Made by a program: the position numbers and the translations under genes | Notes under the pieces: model-generated | Seen by the model: only the letters and a program-made list of their open reading frames with translations | Databases searched by the model: none | What the model was told of the DNA's origin: nothing | Part shown: one piece after another, positions 35,851 to 42,234 of the stretch | How the letters are laid out: each line of letters starts with the position of its first letter | Numbering within the stretch: position 1 is the stretch's first letter | Source of the DNA: an uncultured Pelagibacteraceae bacterium | GTDB lineage: Bacteria; Pseudomonadota; Alphaproteobacteria; Pelagibacterales; Pelagibacteraceae | Assembly: GCA_902633965.1 (NCBI GenBank) | Contig: CACPID010000007.1 | Span: 1 to 42,234 of the forward strand | DNA length: 42,234 nucleotides | Reading direction: 5' to 3'

Positions 35851-35873
35851 TCTAAAATGTATAGTTACATATC
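35851..35873. promoter_or_regulatory. 23-bp divergent spacer between the tlpA-like gene and argH
   Basis: The whole space between two divergent start codons. It contains TATAGT at 35860-35865 reading toward argH and TATACA at 35859-35864 (complement) reading toward the tlpA-like gene, i.e. overlapping back-to-back -10-like elements. A transcript from either would start within a few bases of its ATG, so one or both mRNAs may be leaderless. The -35 regions would lie in the opposite gene. Confidence 0.45.
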
Positions 35874-37271
35874 ATGAGTAAAAATAAAAACAATAAACCA
35901 GTTTGGAGCACCAGAATAAATCAAAAGGCTGCATCTACATTTCAAAAAGTAGGCTCATCTTTAAATGTAGATAAAAGACTTTTTAGAGAAGATATAACCG
36001 CATCTATTGCTCATGTTGAAATGTTGGAAAAGCAAAAAATTATTACAGTAGCTGTAAAAAATAAAATTATTTGGGGTTTAAAGAAAATTTTGAATGAAAT
36101 AATAAAAAAAAAATTTTCTTTTGATGAAAGAAATGAAGATATTCATATGAGCATAGAAAAAAGGCTTTTCGAGATTTTAGGTGAGGATGCAGGTTTCATA
36201 CATACCGCTAGATCTAGAAACGACCAAGTTCTTACTGATTTAAAAATATGGTTGAGAAAATCTACTTATGAAATTATCGATGATCTGAACAAAACAATGA
36301 AAATTTTTTTAAAATGTGCAGAAAAAAATATTCATACAATTATGCCTGGATTAACTCATTTAAAAAATGCTCAACCAATATCTTTTGGACATTATCTAGT
36401 CGCGTATATAGAAATGTTTTTAAGAGATAAAAAAAGATTTAAGAATAATCTAGAAAATCTATATGAAAATCCTTTAGGTGTTGCTGCATTCTCAGGTACA
36501 TCATTTAATATAGATAGATTTTATACAACAAAAAAACTCAAATTTAATAAACCTACAGGAAACTCAATTGATACAGTATCTGATAGAGATTTTGTTTGTG
36601 ACTTTCTTTATTCAGTTTCATTATGCTCGATTCACATATCAAGATTTTCAGAAGAATTTATCATTTGGAACTCTGATGCTTTTAATATGATTAGTTTAAA
36701 TGATAAAATAGTTACCGGATCCTCTATAATGCCTCAAAAAAGAAATCCAGATCCACTTGAATATTTAAGAGGCAAATCTGGGAGTGTAATAGGAAACTTG
36801 CTATCTATGCAAACTATTTTAAAAGGTTTGCCTTTATCATATTTTAAAGATTTGCAGGATGACAAAAAACTAGTTTTTGACTCCTTTGATCATTTAAAGA
36901 ATTGTCTTAAAATTTTGAGGGATGTTCTTATTAATTTTAGTCCGAATAAAAAAAGAATGTTAGAATTTTCGGAAGTTGGACATACAACAGCGACAGATCT
37001 TGCAGATTATATTGTAAGAGATCTTAAATATCCTTTCCGAAAAGCCTATTCAATTACAGCTAAGATAGTTAATCTTGCTGAAAAAAAAAAGAAAAGCATT
37101 AGTGAGATGTCATTAGATGAAATAAGAACTATTGATAAAAAAATAGGTACAGAAGTACTTAACGTAATAAAAGTTAATAATTCCGTAAAATCCAAAAGTT
37201 CTTATGGAGGAACTTCTTTTGACAATGTAAAGAAAATGATAAAGAAGTATAAAAAACAAATAAATGACTAA
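35874..37271 (+). CDS. argH: Argininosuccinate lyase
   Basis: The last step of arginine synthesis: argininosuccinate to arginine and fumarate. A 465-residue member of the fumarase/aspartase superfamily. Conserved blocks: TARSRNDQV (about 111-119), MPGLTHLKNAQPISFGHYL (C2-like region), and the signature GSSIMPQKRNPD (about 282-293) with the flexible catalytic loop serine. Normal length. It starts the argH-lipoprotein-lysA-plsC unit; its last 8 bases overlap the lipoprotein start. Confidence 0.97.
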   Translation: MSKNKNNKPVWSTRINQKAASTFQKVGSSLNVDKRLFREDITASIAHVEMLEKQKIITVAVKNKIIWGLKKILNEIIKKKFSFDERNEDIHMSIEKRLFEILGEDAGFIHTARSRNDQVLTDLKIWLRKSTYEIIDDLNKTMKIFLKCAEKNIHTIMPGLTHLKNAQPISFGHYLVAYIEMFLRDKKRFKNNLENLYENPLGVAAFSGTSFNIDRFYTTKKLKFNKPTGNSIDTVSDRDFVCDFLYSVSLCSIHISRFSEEFIIWNSDAFNMISLNDKIVTGSSIMPQKRNPDPLEYLRGKSGSVIGNLLSMQTILKGLPLSYFKDLQDDKKLVFDSFDHLKNCLKILRDVLINFSPNKKRMLEFSEVGHTTATDLADYIVRDLKYPFRKAYSITAKIVNLAEKKKKSISEMSLDEIRTIDKKIGTEVLNVIKVNNSVKSKSSYGGTSFDNVKKMIKKYKKQIND

Positions 37272-37380
37272 AAAAATTATATTAATATTATTTTGCTCAG
37301 TTTTAATATTTTCTTGCGGGAAAAAAGGAGATCCAGAGTATAAAGAGACTAAAAGAATTGAAACTCAATCAATAACTTAA
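37264..37380 (+). CDS. Small LptM-like lipoprotein
   Basis: A 38-residue lipoprotein: a basic N-terminus (MTKK), a hydrophobic run (IILILFCSVLIFS), a lipobox ending at Cys18, then the CGKKGDPEY motif, matching the CGxKGP(P/L) start of the small LptM/YifL-type lipoproteins. Position between argH and lysA is exactly where alphaproteobacteria keep this gene. LptM in E. coli helps LptD disulfide maturation in the LPS export pore; that role here is inferred. Overlaps argH by 8 nt, and lysA ATG overlaps its stop by 1 nt (TAATG). Confidence 0.85.
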   Translation: MTKKIILILFCSVLIFSCGKKGDPEYKETKRIETQSIT

Positions 37381-38594
37381 TGAGATATAATAAACATCGC
37401 CTTTTTATTGAAAAAGTGAATGCTCAATCAATTGCTAAGAAGATTGATACGCCTTTTTATTGTTATTCTTTTAATAAATTAAAAACCAATATTAATAATT
37501 TTAAAAAAAATTTTAATAAAATTGATCCATTGATATGTTTTTCTGTAAAATCAAATAATAATTTGTATATTTTAAGAATAATTAAAAAATTTGGTCTTGG
37601 GGCAGATGTTGTCTCAAAAGGAGAATTATTAAGAGCTCTTAAAGCTGGAATAAGTCCAAATAAAATAGTTTTTTCTGGTGTTGGCAAAACTAAAGAAGAG
37701 ATCAACTTTGCCATTGATAAAAAAATATTACTCATCAATGCTGAATCAGAGGATGAAATAAATGTAATAAATAAAATTGCTATAAAGAAAAAAAAAAAGG
37801 TAAATGTAGGCTTAAGATTAAACCCAAATATTGACGCTAAAACTTTAAAAAAAATTTCCACAGGAAGAAATGAGGACAAATTTGGAGTTCCAGAAAAGAT
37901 ATTTCTTAAAATTATTAAAAAGTTTAATAGCTCTTCTACAATAAATATAAGGTGCTTAAGTGTACATATTGGAAGTCAAATTTTAGATCATAAACCATAT
38001 CTTAGAATGATAAGAGTTATTGAAAATATACTTAAAAAATCGAAAAATAAATTTGACTATATTGATTTAGGTGGAGGAATGGGAATTGATTATGGTTTGA
38101 ACTCTAAAAAACTTAACTATAAAAAATATAGTTCCTCAATAGAGAGCCTTTTAAAAAAATACAAAGTAAAATTTATTTTTGAACCAGGTAGATCTATCAT
38201 TGGAGATACTGCATATCTTATAACAAAAGTTATTTATGTTAAGTCTTCAACGAAAAAGAATTTTATAATTCTCGACTCTGCAATGAATGACTTTATGAGG
38301 CCAGCTCTTTATGGTTCATTGCACAGAATAATACCAACTGTTAAAAATAATAAAATTTTAAAAAAAGTACATGATTTTGTGGGGCCTATATGTGAAACAA
38401 CTGATCGTTTTCTTACTTTAAAAAAATATCAACAATTAAAAGAAAATGATACTTTGGCAATATGTGATGTTGGAGCATATGGTATTGTATTAGCATCAAA
38501 TTATAATTTAAGACCAAAGCCAGCTGAAGTATTAATAAACAATTCAAGTCTAAAAATAATTTCAAAAAGAGAAAATATAAACAAAATAATCTAA
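37380..38594 (+). CDS. lysA: Diaminopimelate decarboxylase
   Basis: The final step of lysine synthesis: meso-diaminopimelate to lysine and CO2. A 404-residue fold-III PLP enzyme. The PLP lysine is Lys57 in LICFSVKSNNN; the GLGADVVSKGELLRAL helix, the SVHIGSQ motif, the glycine-rich phosphate site (DLGGGMGIDY), EPGRSI, and the C-terminal GPICETTDRFL with the active Cys are present. Normal length. It follows the lipoprotein gene by overlap and precedes the plsC-like gene by 10 bp. Confidence 0.97.
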   Translation: MRYNKHRLFIEKVNAQSIAKKIDTPFYCYSFNKLKTNINNFKKNFNKIDPLICFSVKSNNNLYILRIIKKFGLGADVVSKGELLRALKAGISPNKIVFSGVGKTKEEINFAIDKKILLINAESEDEINVINKIAIKKKKKVNVGLRLNPNIDAKTLKKISTGRNEDKFGVPEKIFLKIIKKFNSSSTINIRCLSVHIGSQILDHKPYLRMIRVIENILKKSKNKFDYIDLGGGMGIDYGLNSKKLNYKKYSSSIESLLKKYKVKFIFEPGRSIIGDTAYLITKVIYVKSSTKKNFIILDSAMNDFMRPALYGSLHRIIPTVKNNKILKKVHDFVGPICETTDRFLTLKKYQQLKENDTLAICDVGAYGIVLASNYNLRPKPAEVLINNSSLKIISKRENINKII

Positions 38595-38604
38595 ATTTTA
38601 ATTA

Positions 38605-39306
38605 ATGATTAGAAATATACTTTTCTTAATTTTTTTTTATATTGGTATTATTTCAATTTGTATTTTTTATTTGCCAACATTTTTACTTCCTCACAAAATT
38701 ACTCTTACAGGTGGGAAACTGATGGGTTACTGGTCAAAATTTTGTTTGAATTTATTTTTATCTACAAATGTTGTGATTAAGGGAAGAGAAAATATCATTA
38801 ATAACGAAAAATTTTTTATTGTTTGTTCTCATCAATCAATGTTTGAAACTTTTTTCTTGCAAACAATATTTAATTCACCTGTTTTTATTTTAAAAAAAGA
38901 ATTAATGAATATTCCAATTTTTGGTTGGTATCTGAAAAAAATTAAATCAATTTCAATTGATAGAAATAAAATTACTAAAGAAAATTTAGATTTTTATGAA
39001 AAGATAAAGCTTTCTTACCAAAAATCTAATCGTCCTATTATAATTTTTCCACAAGCAACTAGAGTAAATCCTGATGATAGGAGTGATTTTAAAAAAGGTG
39101 CATCAAGAATCTATAAAGAATTAAAAATAAAATGCCAACCAGTAGCAATTAATTCTGGTTCAGTTTGGCCAAAAAATGGTCCACTTAAAGCAAATAAAAA
39201 ATTGACTGTATCAATTCTTGAACCAATCAATCCAAATTTAGATGAAAAAAACTTTCTCGAATTAGTTCAAAAAAGAATATACGAGGAATTAGATAATTTA
39301 AATTAA
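38605..39306 (+). CDS. 1-acylglycerol-3-phosphate acyltransferase (PlsC-like)
   Basis: A 233-residue membrane acyltransferase. An N-terminal transmembrane segment (about 4-26) is followed by the PlsC domain with the catalytic motif CSHQSMFE (His76, Glu81, i.e. H-x4-E in place of H-x4-D) and a motif III that reads FPQATR (about 148-153) instead of the usual FPEGTR. The rest (SDFKKGASRI...QPVAINSG) is typical of alphaproteobacterial members. Makes phosphatidic acid or acylates a related lipid. The variant motif III is the one uncertain point. The stop shares TTAA with the convergent dnaN stop. Confidence 0.85.
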   Translation: MIRNILFLIFFYIGIISICIFYLPTFLLPHKITLTGGKLMGYWSKFCLNLFLSTNVVIKGRENIINNEKFFIVCSHQSMFETFFLQTIFNSPVFILKKELMNIPIFGWYLKKIKSISIDRNKITKENLDFYEKIKLSYQKSNRPIIIFPQATRVNPDDRSDFKKGASRIYKELKIKCQPVAINSGSVWPKNGPLKANKKLTVSILEPINPNLDEKNFLELVQKRIYEELDNLN

Positions 39307-40415
39307 CCCTTCATTGGCATTACAACATAGATACTGTCAAAATCAGAGGGGTCTTTGATTAAAGCTGGAGATCCGGAGTCGTTTAAAAATATTTCTATTT
39401 TTTCACCATCGAGCTGGGAAGCAATATCAATTAAATATCTTGAATTAAAACTTATATCTAGCTCATGATCAAATTTTGCACTCAACGTTTCTTTTCCATC
39501 TCCACTACTTGCGTTATTAACTGATAAATTTAATTTATCTTTCTCAAGACTGAATTTTACTCCATCCTTTTTATCAAGAGAAACTGATGCAACTCTATCA
39601 ACTGAACTTAAAAATAATTGCAAATCTATATCTAATTTTTTCTTATTATTTTTTGGGATGACTTGAATATAGTTTGGGAATTTTCCATCAATAAGCTTCG
39701 ATATCAAGAGACTATTTTCTAGCTGAATTTTTATCTTTGATTTTTGACAACTAACTTTGATATCTCCGTCATAATTCTCTAACAATGCACAAAGTTGGAA
39801 AATTGTTTTTTTTGGCATAATTATAGGCTCAAAGGTAATTTTATCTTTTAGTAATAATTTTGAAATAGACATCCTATGACTATCTGTGGCTGCGGCTGTC
39901 AAATAGTGTTTATCATCTACCTGGGTTTGATGAAAATAAATCCCACTTAAATAATGCCTTGTCTCATCCGTTGAAATTGAGAACTTACACTTGCTCAACA
40001 ATTTAAGGAATTGTTTGGACTTTAGTACAAACTCATTTTCGGTGAAATTTTCTTCCATCAGTGGAAATTCATCTGCGCTCATACAATTTAGGTTGAAAAC
40101 AGATTTTTCGGATTCTAGTTGAATTTTATTTTCAGTTGTGAGGTTGAAATTGATTTTTTTTCCAGAGGAAAATTTTCTAATAATATCGTACAAAGTTGAT
40201 GAAGTCGTAGTAGTCTTGCCTTCCTCAATTACCTCAACATCGTTAATTTCATTAATAAATATTAAATCTAAATCTGTGGCAGTTATTTTAAGTTTTGAAT
40301 TATATGCCTCTAATAAAATGTTAGATAATATTGGAAGTGTGCTTCGTTTTTCTATTACTCCTTGGCAGAAACCCAATGATTGTTGTAGGTCTTTCTGGTT
40401 AACGCTAAACTTCAT
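39303..40415 (-). CDS. dnaN: DNA polymerase III sliding clamp (beta subunit)
   Basis: A 370-residue processivity clamp. The N-terminus MKFSVNQKDLQQSLGFCQGVIEKRSTLPILSNILLEA and the C-terminus SGSPALIKDPSDFDSIYVVMPMKG are diagnostic. Normal length for the three-domain ring protein. Lies immediately downstream of dnaA, overlapping its 3' end by 11 nt, in the standard dnaA-dnaN order. The 3' end is overlapped by 4 bp by the convergent plsC-like gene. Confidence 0.98.
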   Translation of the reverse strand: MKFSVNQKDLQQSLGFCQGVIEKRSTLPILSNILLEAYNSKLKITATDLDLIFINEINDVEVIEEGKTTTTSSTLYDIIRKFSSGKKINFNLTTENKIQLESEKSVFNLNCMSADEFPLMEENFTENEFVLKSKQFLKLLSKCKFSISTDETRHYLSGIYFHQTQVDDKHYLTAAATDSHRMSISKLLLKDKITFEPIIMPKKTIFQLCALLENYDGDIKVSCQKSKIKIQLENSLLISKLIDGKFPNYIQVIPKNNKKKLDIDLQLFLSSVDRVASVSLDKKDGVKFSLEKDKLNLSVNNASSGDGKETLSAKFDHELDISFNSRYLIDIASQLDGEKIEIFLNDSGSPALIKDPSDFDSIYVVMPMKG

Positions 40416-41817
40416 TTGAATTATTATATAATATTTGATTTTTCAAAGTATCAATATTAGCACACAGCTCAGTGTCATTTTTTTTTAGATTTTCAATTGT
40501 TTTTATTGAGTGAATGACAGTTGTATGATCTCTATTAGAAAACTCTCTGCCAATTTCGGGTAGAGATTTTGAGGTAAGTATTTTTGTTAAATAAATAGCT
40601 GTTTGTCGTGGTCTTACAAGATATCTTGATCTTCTAGAGGATAACATTTCATTTTTTGATATTTTAAAAAATTTACAAACTAATGATTGGATCATATCCA
40701 CTGATACTTTATTTTCAGGTAAATTTAATAGATCCTTAAGAACGATTTTAGTTTCAGATAGATTAGGAGTTTTGTTATAAATTCTGGAAAAAGAAACTAC
40801 GCGATTTAAAGCTCCAACTAACTCCCTAATACTATTTTTAATCTCTGAACTAATAAATTTTTGTATCTCTTCAGAAATATTTATCTGGTCGGAGTAATAT
40901 TTTCTTAATTCTTCTGACTTGACCTTAACAATCTTGTATCTCAATTCAAAATCAGGCTGCTGAATATCTATTACTAAACCTCCAGAAAATCTGGATTTAA
41001 TCCGTTCTTGAATTTTATAAAGTTTATTAGGAGGTCTATCACCAGAAATAATAATTTGAGAACCTTTTTCCAATAAAGCGTTAAAAGTGTGAAAAAACTC
41101 CTCCTGTAAAGTTTCTTTTCCATTCATAAATTGAATATCATCAATTAAAAAAACATCCGCATTACGAAAATATTCTTTAAATTTAACCATATCATTTGAT
41201 TTTATAGATTTTACAAATTGATACATAAATCTCTCTGCAGAAATAAACATGACTTTTTGAGTATCCTTAAGAGATAATCCAATAGAGTTAAGTAAATGCG
41301 TTTTGCCCATTCCGACCCCACCATAAATGTATAACGGATTATAATGAGATGTTTTTTCTGAAACTTTTTTTGAGGCTTCAAAAGCAATTTTATTACTTGA
41401 ACCTATTATAAAGTTATCAAAATTTTTATTTGGATCTATTCTATTATACTGAAAAAAGAAGTCTTTTATAAAAGATACATTATTATTTGATGAAACTACT
41501 TTTTTCTCATTTTTATTTTCATAATTTTTTTCATCAGTATTATTATCAACCACTGAGATTTCTATTCTCCCAATTTCTCTTTTATGCGACTTTACTATTT
41601 GTAATATTTGATCAAGATATCTTGATGTGATCCAATCTCTTAAAAATCGAGTTGAGACGTTTAATAAAATATAATTACTGAACTCTCCTGAGAAGTTTAT
41701 TTTTCTTAACCAACTGTCAAATATATCTTTCCCGAATTTGTTTTTCATTTCGAGCTGGATCTTTTCCCAGTCAATTTTTTGAATTTCGTTTTTATTTAAA
41801 GTATTTTTATTTTCCAT
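40405..41817 (-). CDS. dnaA: Chromosomal replication initiator DnaA
   Basis: A 470-residue initiator. Domain I (WEKIQLEMKNKFGKDIFDSWLRKI) is about 17-80, an Asn/Lys-rich linker (domain II) about 90-115, the AAA+ domain III with Walker A GGVGMGKT (166-173) and Walker B FLIDDIQF, and domain IV with the DnaA box-binding signature SRRSRYLVRPRQTAIYLTKIL...NRDHTTVIHSI. Normal length and full motif set. A short palindrome sits 9 bp upstream of the ATG. It probably opens the dnaA-dnaN unit downstream of rpsT. Confidence 0.98.
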   Translation of the reverse strand: MENKNTLNKNEIQKIDWEKIQLEMKNKFGKDIFDSWLRKINFSGEFSNYILLNVSTRFLRDWITSRYLDQILQIVKSHKREIGRIEISVVDNNTDEKNYENKNEKKVVSSNNNVSFIKDFFFQYNRIDPNKNFDNFIIGSSNKIAFEASKKVSEKTSHYNPLYIYGGVGMGKTHLLNSIGLSLKDTQKVMFISAERFMYQFVKSIKSNDMVKFKEYFRNADVFLIDDIQFMNGKETLQEEFFHTFNALLEKGSQIIISGDRPPNKLYKIQERIKSRFSGGLVIDIQQPDFELRYKIVKVKSEELRKYYSDQINISEEIQKFISSEIKNSIRELVGALNRVVSFSRIYNKTPNLSETKIVLKDLLNLPENKVSVDMIQSLVCKFFKISKNEMLSSRRSRYLVRPRQTAIYLTKILTSKSLPEIGREFSNRDHTTVIHSIKTIENLKKNDTELCANIDTLKNQILYNNSNEV

Positions 41818-42102
41818 GAAACGTTAAGTGAAATTCACTAAAAACCTTTTGAAAAAATTTATCAAGAAATATTTTAAATTTTATAAAAAAAAATAAAATC
41901 TCCGAGTGTATTTTCAATTTTAAAATTAAATTAAAAATAGAATAAATTTATTTAAACTCTTAGGCGAAGTTAATTTTTTAATATATTTTTTTTTATTTAT
42001 GAAAGTTTAAAAAAAAATTACAAGATCTAGTTAATTTTAAAAAATGATATCTTTTATTTAGTGCAAATCTTAAGTTGCAGCGAAATAACAATCGCGAGTT
42101 GA
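41818..42102. promoter_or_regulatory. dnaA upstream region, AT-rich, no consensus DnaA boxes
   Basis: A 285-bp gap, the longest in the window. It is extremely AT-rich with many poly-A/T runs. An inverted repeat AGTGAA-A-TTCACT at 41827-41839 sits just before dnaA, and an AT-only inverted repeat (AAAATTA/TAATTTT, 42014-42038) encloses an AGATCT. I found no TTATCCACA-type boxes even with one mismatch, so an origin here is not supported. It must hold the dnaA promoter and possibly the rpsT terminator. Confidence 0.4.
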
Positions 42103-42234
42103 TTAAAGAGAATTAATTTTTTTAGTTAGTCTTGACAGGTTCCTTGAGGCATTTCCTTTTTTAATTACCCCTGTCTTAGCAATTTTCATCAATTCTGAGT
42201 TTAGTTTAGGCAAATAAGATAGAGCATCTTTTTT
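42103..42234 (-). CDS. rpsT: 30S ribosomal protein S20, C-terminal part (runs off the window)
   Basis: The last 43 codons of a minus-strand gene, cut at the window edge. The translated end reads ...KKDALSYLPKLNSELMKIAK and then TGVIKKGNASRNLSRLTKKI to NSL and TAA. This matches the S20 C-terminal helix with its conserved KGxIHKN(T/A)A(A/S)R-x-x-SRL pattern, here GVIKKGNASRNLSRLTKKI. S20 binds 16S rRNA early in assembly. The rpsT-dnaA neighbourhood is common in alphaproteobacteria. The start is outside the window. Confidence 0.92.
   Translation of the reverse strand, partial: KKDALSYLPKLNSELMKIAKTGVIKKGNASRNLSRLTKKINSL

Noticed and set aside
42014-42038. AT-only inverted repeat upstream of dnaA as an rpsT terminator
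   Set aside because: The stem has only A/T pairs and a long interior; such repeats arise readily in this base composition.

Overview
The window looks like a chromosome segment from a streamlined, AT-rich alphaproteobacterium, most probably Pelagibacterales (SAR11) or a close relative. The grounds are very low GC by eye, genes packed with 0-4 nt spacing or overlapping, and alphaproteobacterial marker sets: a SUV3-type helicase with FdxA and CarD, Coq7, a HIG1-domain protein, the argH-lipoprotein-lysA block, and rpsT next to dnaA-dnaN. No phage, transposon, CRISPR or plasmid genes were seen. The lineage is inferred from content and style, not from a database search.

Layout. 1-10530 (minus): one long translation operon, read from right to left: GT4 glycosyltransferase, thrS, infC, rpmI, rplT, pheS, pheT, lepA, a methyltransferase, tRNA-Ser(GGA). 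10574-12154: an alpha/beta hydrolase (plus) converging on a reductase-like protein. 12156-18100 (minus): gltD then gltB (glutamate synthase). 18280-19047 (plus): uppP. 19038-23927 (minus): pyruvate dehydrogenase aceE-aceF followed directly by an EamA permease; the lipoyl domain sits on E1 and is absent from E2. 24100-25221 (minus): thiolase. 25294-30001 (plus): tRNA-Arg(ACG), a 27-residue membrane peptide, a thioesterase, SUV3-like RNA helicase, TerB-like protein, FdxA, and CarD with a very lysine-rich N-terminal tail. 30054-32117 (minus): tRNA-Leu(CAA), long-chain acyl-CoA synthetase, and a 22-residue Lys/Arg/Ala peptide. 32187-33787 (plus): YqaA/DedA-like, DsbB-like, Coq7. 33788-35072 (minus): HNH protein and a carboxylesterase. 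35123-35326 (plus): HIG1 protein. 35323-35850 (minus): TlpA-like. 35874-39306 (plus): argH, LptM-like lipoprotein, lysA, PlsC-like. 39303-42234 (minus): dnaN, dnaA, and the C-terminal end of rpsT.

How it works together. Most genes are housekeeping: translation, replication start and clamp, glutamate synthesis, pyruvate oxidation, cell-envelope lipid carriers, lysine and arginine synthesis, ubiquinone, and periplasmic redox. The main departures are the relocated lipoyl domain in the pyruvate dehydrogenase, the very basic CarD tail facing a tiny basic-peptide gene across a shared terminator, several genes under 40 codons, and tRNA genes placed within a few bases of protein genes. I found no multi-gene defence or secondary-metabolite system. 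No gene-free stretch exceeds about 300 bases; the longest is 41818-42102.
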